From Siphonodentalium dalli (Eukaryota; Mollusca; Scaphopoda; Gadilida; Siphonodentaliidae), in NCBI GenBank assembly GCA_032622095.1, contig CP136061.1, positions 192,888,369-192,952,368 on the forward strand: 64,000 nt of DNA, in the 5' to 3' direction. Within the stretch, counting starts at the first letter, position 1, and every line of letters starts with the position of its first letter. Below are positions 61,142 to 64,000 of this stretch, piece by piece. The translations under genes were made by a program, and so were the position numbers. The notes below the pieces were generated by a model that did not search any database, had not been told where the DNA came from, and saw only the letters and a program-made list of their open reading frames with translations.

Positions 61142-63682
61142 GACATAATTAGGGACATGACAATCTGCGGGATGGGATGGGAGTATGGGACAAAACGACA
61201 ATCTGCGGGACAGAATTTCAAATTGCGTGGGACGGCCGATATCTCGAGGAATACAGAGCGTAGGGGCGCTCATTTTGGTGTCTAACGAAAGGCACACGTT
61301 CGCCCTATCCAAACATATTAACCCCCGCCACTGGCCGGACACCGGAAGTTACATTATCCGGTCGACAACTGACCTAACATAAAATGTCACAAACACGAAA
61401 AACTGCGTTCGACATTAATGTTTAGAATTTAGATTTCTCGATGAATACACTTTGCAAACAACAAGTTTTAGGTATCAAATAACGCAGTGGAGTACTGTGC
61501 GTTCGTTTTTAGCTACAATATGGCTGTTTTAGTGCGAATAATTGTAATGGCGAACACGCAAACACGCTCCGATAAAACAGCTAAAAATAGACTCGATGTT
61601 TACAATTACAGGATCGATTTCAGCCAGTATATTCAATATAATGGGGCGTATAGTATATCAAAATGTAGAATTAGACACAGGGAATGCATTTTTTTCCAAA
61701 TGGGTCCACCAGGCGGTGAAATTGTTGCAGAAATTCGCTCCATGATATTCTCACTTATTTTTATTTCAGTTGTGACTAAAAGCCCAGATGCCGGAGCACA
61801 GCGACTAAAAGCCAAGTTACAAAATAGATCAACTGGTTTGAACGAATGAATATGTCAATGGTAAGACTATTCAAAAGAATATTCAAATCAAATAGTGTTT
61901 ATAGACTTAAAAACTTATGTGTCCGCCATTCATATGCGGTGGAGGTTCTCATATTATCTGCCAGTCATACGCGGGGGAGGTTCTCATATGAACATATTAT
62001 CTGCCGGTCATACGCGGTGGAGGTTCATATTATTCTGCCGGTCATACGCGAGGGAAGTTCTCATATTATCCCCCGGTCATACGCGGGGGATGTTCTGATA
62101 TGAACATATTATCTGCCGGTCATACGCGGTGAGAGGTTCATATTATCCACCTGGTCATACGCGAGGGAGGTTCTCATATTATCCTCTGGTCATTACGTTG
62201 GGGAGGTTCTCATATGAACATATTATCCGCCGGTCATATCCTCCCTCGGGTGTGACCGGTGGATAATATGAGAACCTCCCTCGCATATGACCGGCAGATA
62301 ATATGTTCATATGAGAACCTCCCCAACGTATGACCGGAGGATAATATGAGAACCTCCCTCGCGTATGACTGGTGGATAATATGAGAACCTCCCTCGCGTA
62401 TGACCGGCAGATAATATGTTCATATGAGAACCTCCACAACGTATGACCGGAGGATAATATGAGAACCTCCCTCGCGTATGACCGGTGGATAATATGAACC
62501 TCCACCATGTATGACCGGCAGATAATATGTTCATATCAGAACCTCCCCCGCGTATGACCGGAGGATAATATGAGAACTTCCCTCGCGTATGACTGGCGGA
62601 TAATATGAACCTCCACCGTGTATGACCGGTAGATAATATGTTCATATGAGAACCTCCCCCGCGTATGACTGGCAGATTATATGAGAACCTCCACCGCATA
62701 TGAATGGCGGACACATAAGTTTTTAAGTCTATAAACACTATTTGATTTGAATATTCTGTTGAATAGTCTTACCATTGACATATCCATTCGTTCAAACCAG
62801 TTGATCTATTTTGTAACTTGTCTTTTAGTCGCCGGGCTCGGGCAGCTGGGCTTTTAGTCACAACTGAAATAAAAATAAGTGCGAATATCTTGGAGAGAAT
62901 TTCTGCAACAATTTCACCGCGTAGTGGACTCATTTGGAAAAAAATACATTCACTGTGTCTAATCCTACATTTTGATATACTATACGCCCCATTATATTGA
63001 ATATACCAGCTGAAATCGATCCTGTAATTGTAAACATCGAGTCTATTTTTAGCTTTTTTATCGGCGCGTGTTTGCATGTTCGCCATTACAATATTCGCAA
63101 TAAAACAGCTAAATTGTAGCTAAAAACGAATGCACAGTATTCCACTGCGTTATTTGATACCTAAAACTTGTTGTTTGCTAGCGTATTCATCGAGAAATCT
63201 AAATTCTAAACATTAATGTCGAACGCAGTTTTTCGTGTTTGTGGCATTTTATGTTAGGTCAGTTGTCGACCGAATAATGTAACTTCCGGTGTCCGGTCAG
63301 TGGCGGGGTTAATATGTGTGGATAGGGCGAATGTGGACCTTTCGTTAGACACCAAAAGGAGCGTTCTACGCGCTGTATTCCTCGAGATATCGGCCGTCCC
63401 ACGCAATTTGAAAATCTTGTCCCGCAGATTGTCATTATATCCCAAATTTCACCCCATGTTAGGTCAGTTATCGATCAAATAATGCAACTTCTGGTGTCCG
63501 GTCAGTGGCGGGGTTAATATGTGTGGATATGGCGAATGTGGGCCTTTCATTAGACACCAAAATGAGCCCCCTACGCCCTGTATTCCTCGAGATATCGGCC
63601 GTCCCACGCAATTTGAAATTCTGTCCCGCAGATTGTCGTTTTGTCCCATATCCCATCCCATCCCGCAGATTGTCATGTCCCT
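61142..63682. mobile_element. Large foldback element abutting the fucosidase exon
   Basis: Left end 'gggacatgacaatctgcggg', right end its complement. The arms (about 1.1 kb and 1.4 kb) are inverted copies of each other, centred near 62250. The right arm has an extra tandem copy of its terminal unit of about 215 bp (63250-63465 and 63466-63682). No transposase frame; each arm carries an open frame of 105-120 codons without known homology. No target duplication was found. Its right boundary coincides with the break in the fucosidase exon. Confidence 0.75.
61925..62710. repeat. Inverted minisatellite at the centre of the foldback
   Basis: Units of about 33-36 bp such as GGTCATACGCGGGGGAGGTT followed by 'ctcatattatctgcc', with a longer variant containing 'atgaacatattatc'. 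About eight units run one way and about twelve the other, meeting near 62240-62260. Confidence 0.8.
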
Positions 63683-63752
63683 CCAATTCCACGAAACGTT
63701 TGATGGCCAGTTCGTGAACCCCTCGTGATGCTTTGATACGAGCACAACGTAC
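63683..63752 (-). CDS. FUCA: Fucosidase exon, truncated: [10 protein letters not shown] region
   Basis: The acceptor is tttcttcag (ending 63753) and the exon then reads [16 protein letters not shown] and SNVSWNW, the conserved GH29 segment around the substrate-binding His pair. In relatives the text continues N-S-x-D-V-G-P-x-R-D-L-V-G before the next exon. Here homology stops at 63683 and the sequence becomes the terminal repeat of the 61142-63682 foldback element. No GT donor is nearby. The exon therefore looks cut by, or rearranged with, that element. Confidence 0.8.
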
Positions 63753-64000
63753 CTGAAGAAACATAATGTTAGTGCTAGACAATTTGATAATATTACACTC
63801 CATGCTGAAAACTTTCCCCAGGTTATTGCAGCGGAGTTGGGAAAAGAGTCGTATTGCAAATATGTATGTATCGGATTTAAACGATAATTATCCTAGATTT
63901 TATTTTATCTTGGAAAGAAAGGAAGAACAAGAGGTGGCATCAGAGATGCTGTGTCTCGTTTTCGGTGGCTTACCGCCGGTGGCTATCGCCAATTGGTGTG

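Larger units (their letters stand above)
39265..63752 (-). other. FUCA: Gene span: alpha-L-fucosidase (5' end outside window)
   Basis: Seven exons on the minus strand (63752-63683, 56255-56125, 48689-48556, 46399-46302, 45086-44954, 44109-43939, 39505-39265) read as a glycoside hydrolase family 29 enzyme, colinear with human FUCA1. Known members remove alpha-linked L-fucose from glycoproteins and glycolipids, in lysosomes or secreted. Junction phases from the second exon on are 0, 2, 1, 2, 2 and all agree. The N-terminal exons and signal peptide are beyond 64000. Between the first and second exon here about 12 conserved residues are missing, and the first exon ends at an inverted-repeat element. 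Gene versus recent pseudogene is open. Confidence 0.92.

Noticed and set aside
62179-62738. Long repetitive frames rich in SYAREVLI/GGGSHMNILS
   Set aside because: They are translations of the 33-36-bp minisatellite in both orientations, not proteins.

Overview
The window is animal nuclear DNA: AT-rich, with widely spaced exons that have GT..AG borders, and mostly made of repeats. It looks lophotrochozoan, most likely a mollusc and perhaps a bivalve. The main reason is a set of 'pearl'-like elements: a hairpin at one end, GTCCGTCC microsatellite sequence, then arrays of about 160-bp core units. That assignment is inference.

Two protein-coding genes can be read, and they converge. On the + strand (595-19963) are the last four exons of a Polycomb-group Scm/SCMH1/SCML-type protein: the end of the SLED domain, a Lys/Ser-rich linker and a C-terminal SAM domain with stop codon. 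On the - strand (63752 down to 39265) are seven exons of a GH29 alpha-L-fucosidase, including the IWSDGEW nucleophile motif and the C-terminal beta domain; its 5' exons lie beyond the right edge. Splice phases agree at every junction tested except one: the first fucosidase exon in the window loses homology at about 63683, exactly where a 2.5-kb inverted-repeat element begins.

Everything else is mobile or repeated DNA. 1-20 kb (Scm introns): a hAT-type element with 8-bp target duplication, a TTAA-bounded 2-kb element, hairpin MITEs, a 3-kb pearl-like element and a 404-codon hAT transposase frame lacking its C-terminal part. 20-39 kb (between the genes): several TTAA-bounded (piggyBac-like) MITEs that share a self-complementary core, a pearl-like element split by an insertion carrying about ten copies of a 15-bp motif, and a 5.0-kb foldback element sitting inside a TTAA MITE. 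39-64 kb (fucosidase introns): two more pearl-like arrays, a 2.1-kb foldback element itself split by a tRNA-like/hairpin insertion, a 5'-truncated L1-like LINE, a tandem array of a TA-bounded palindromic MITE, segmental duplications, and the large foldback element with an inverted minisatellite at its centre.

No rRNA, CRISPR, operon or prokaryote-like system is visible. The most informative features are nested transposon structures with readable insertion order, three large foldback elements without recognisable transposase genes, and the apparent disruption of the fucosidase exon.
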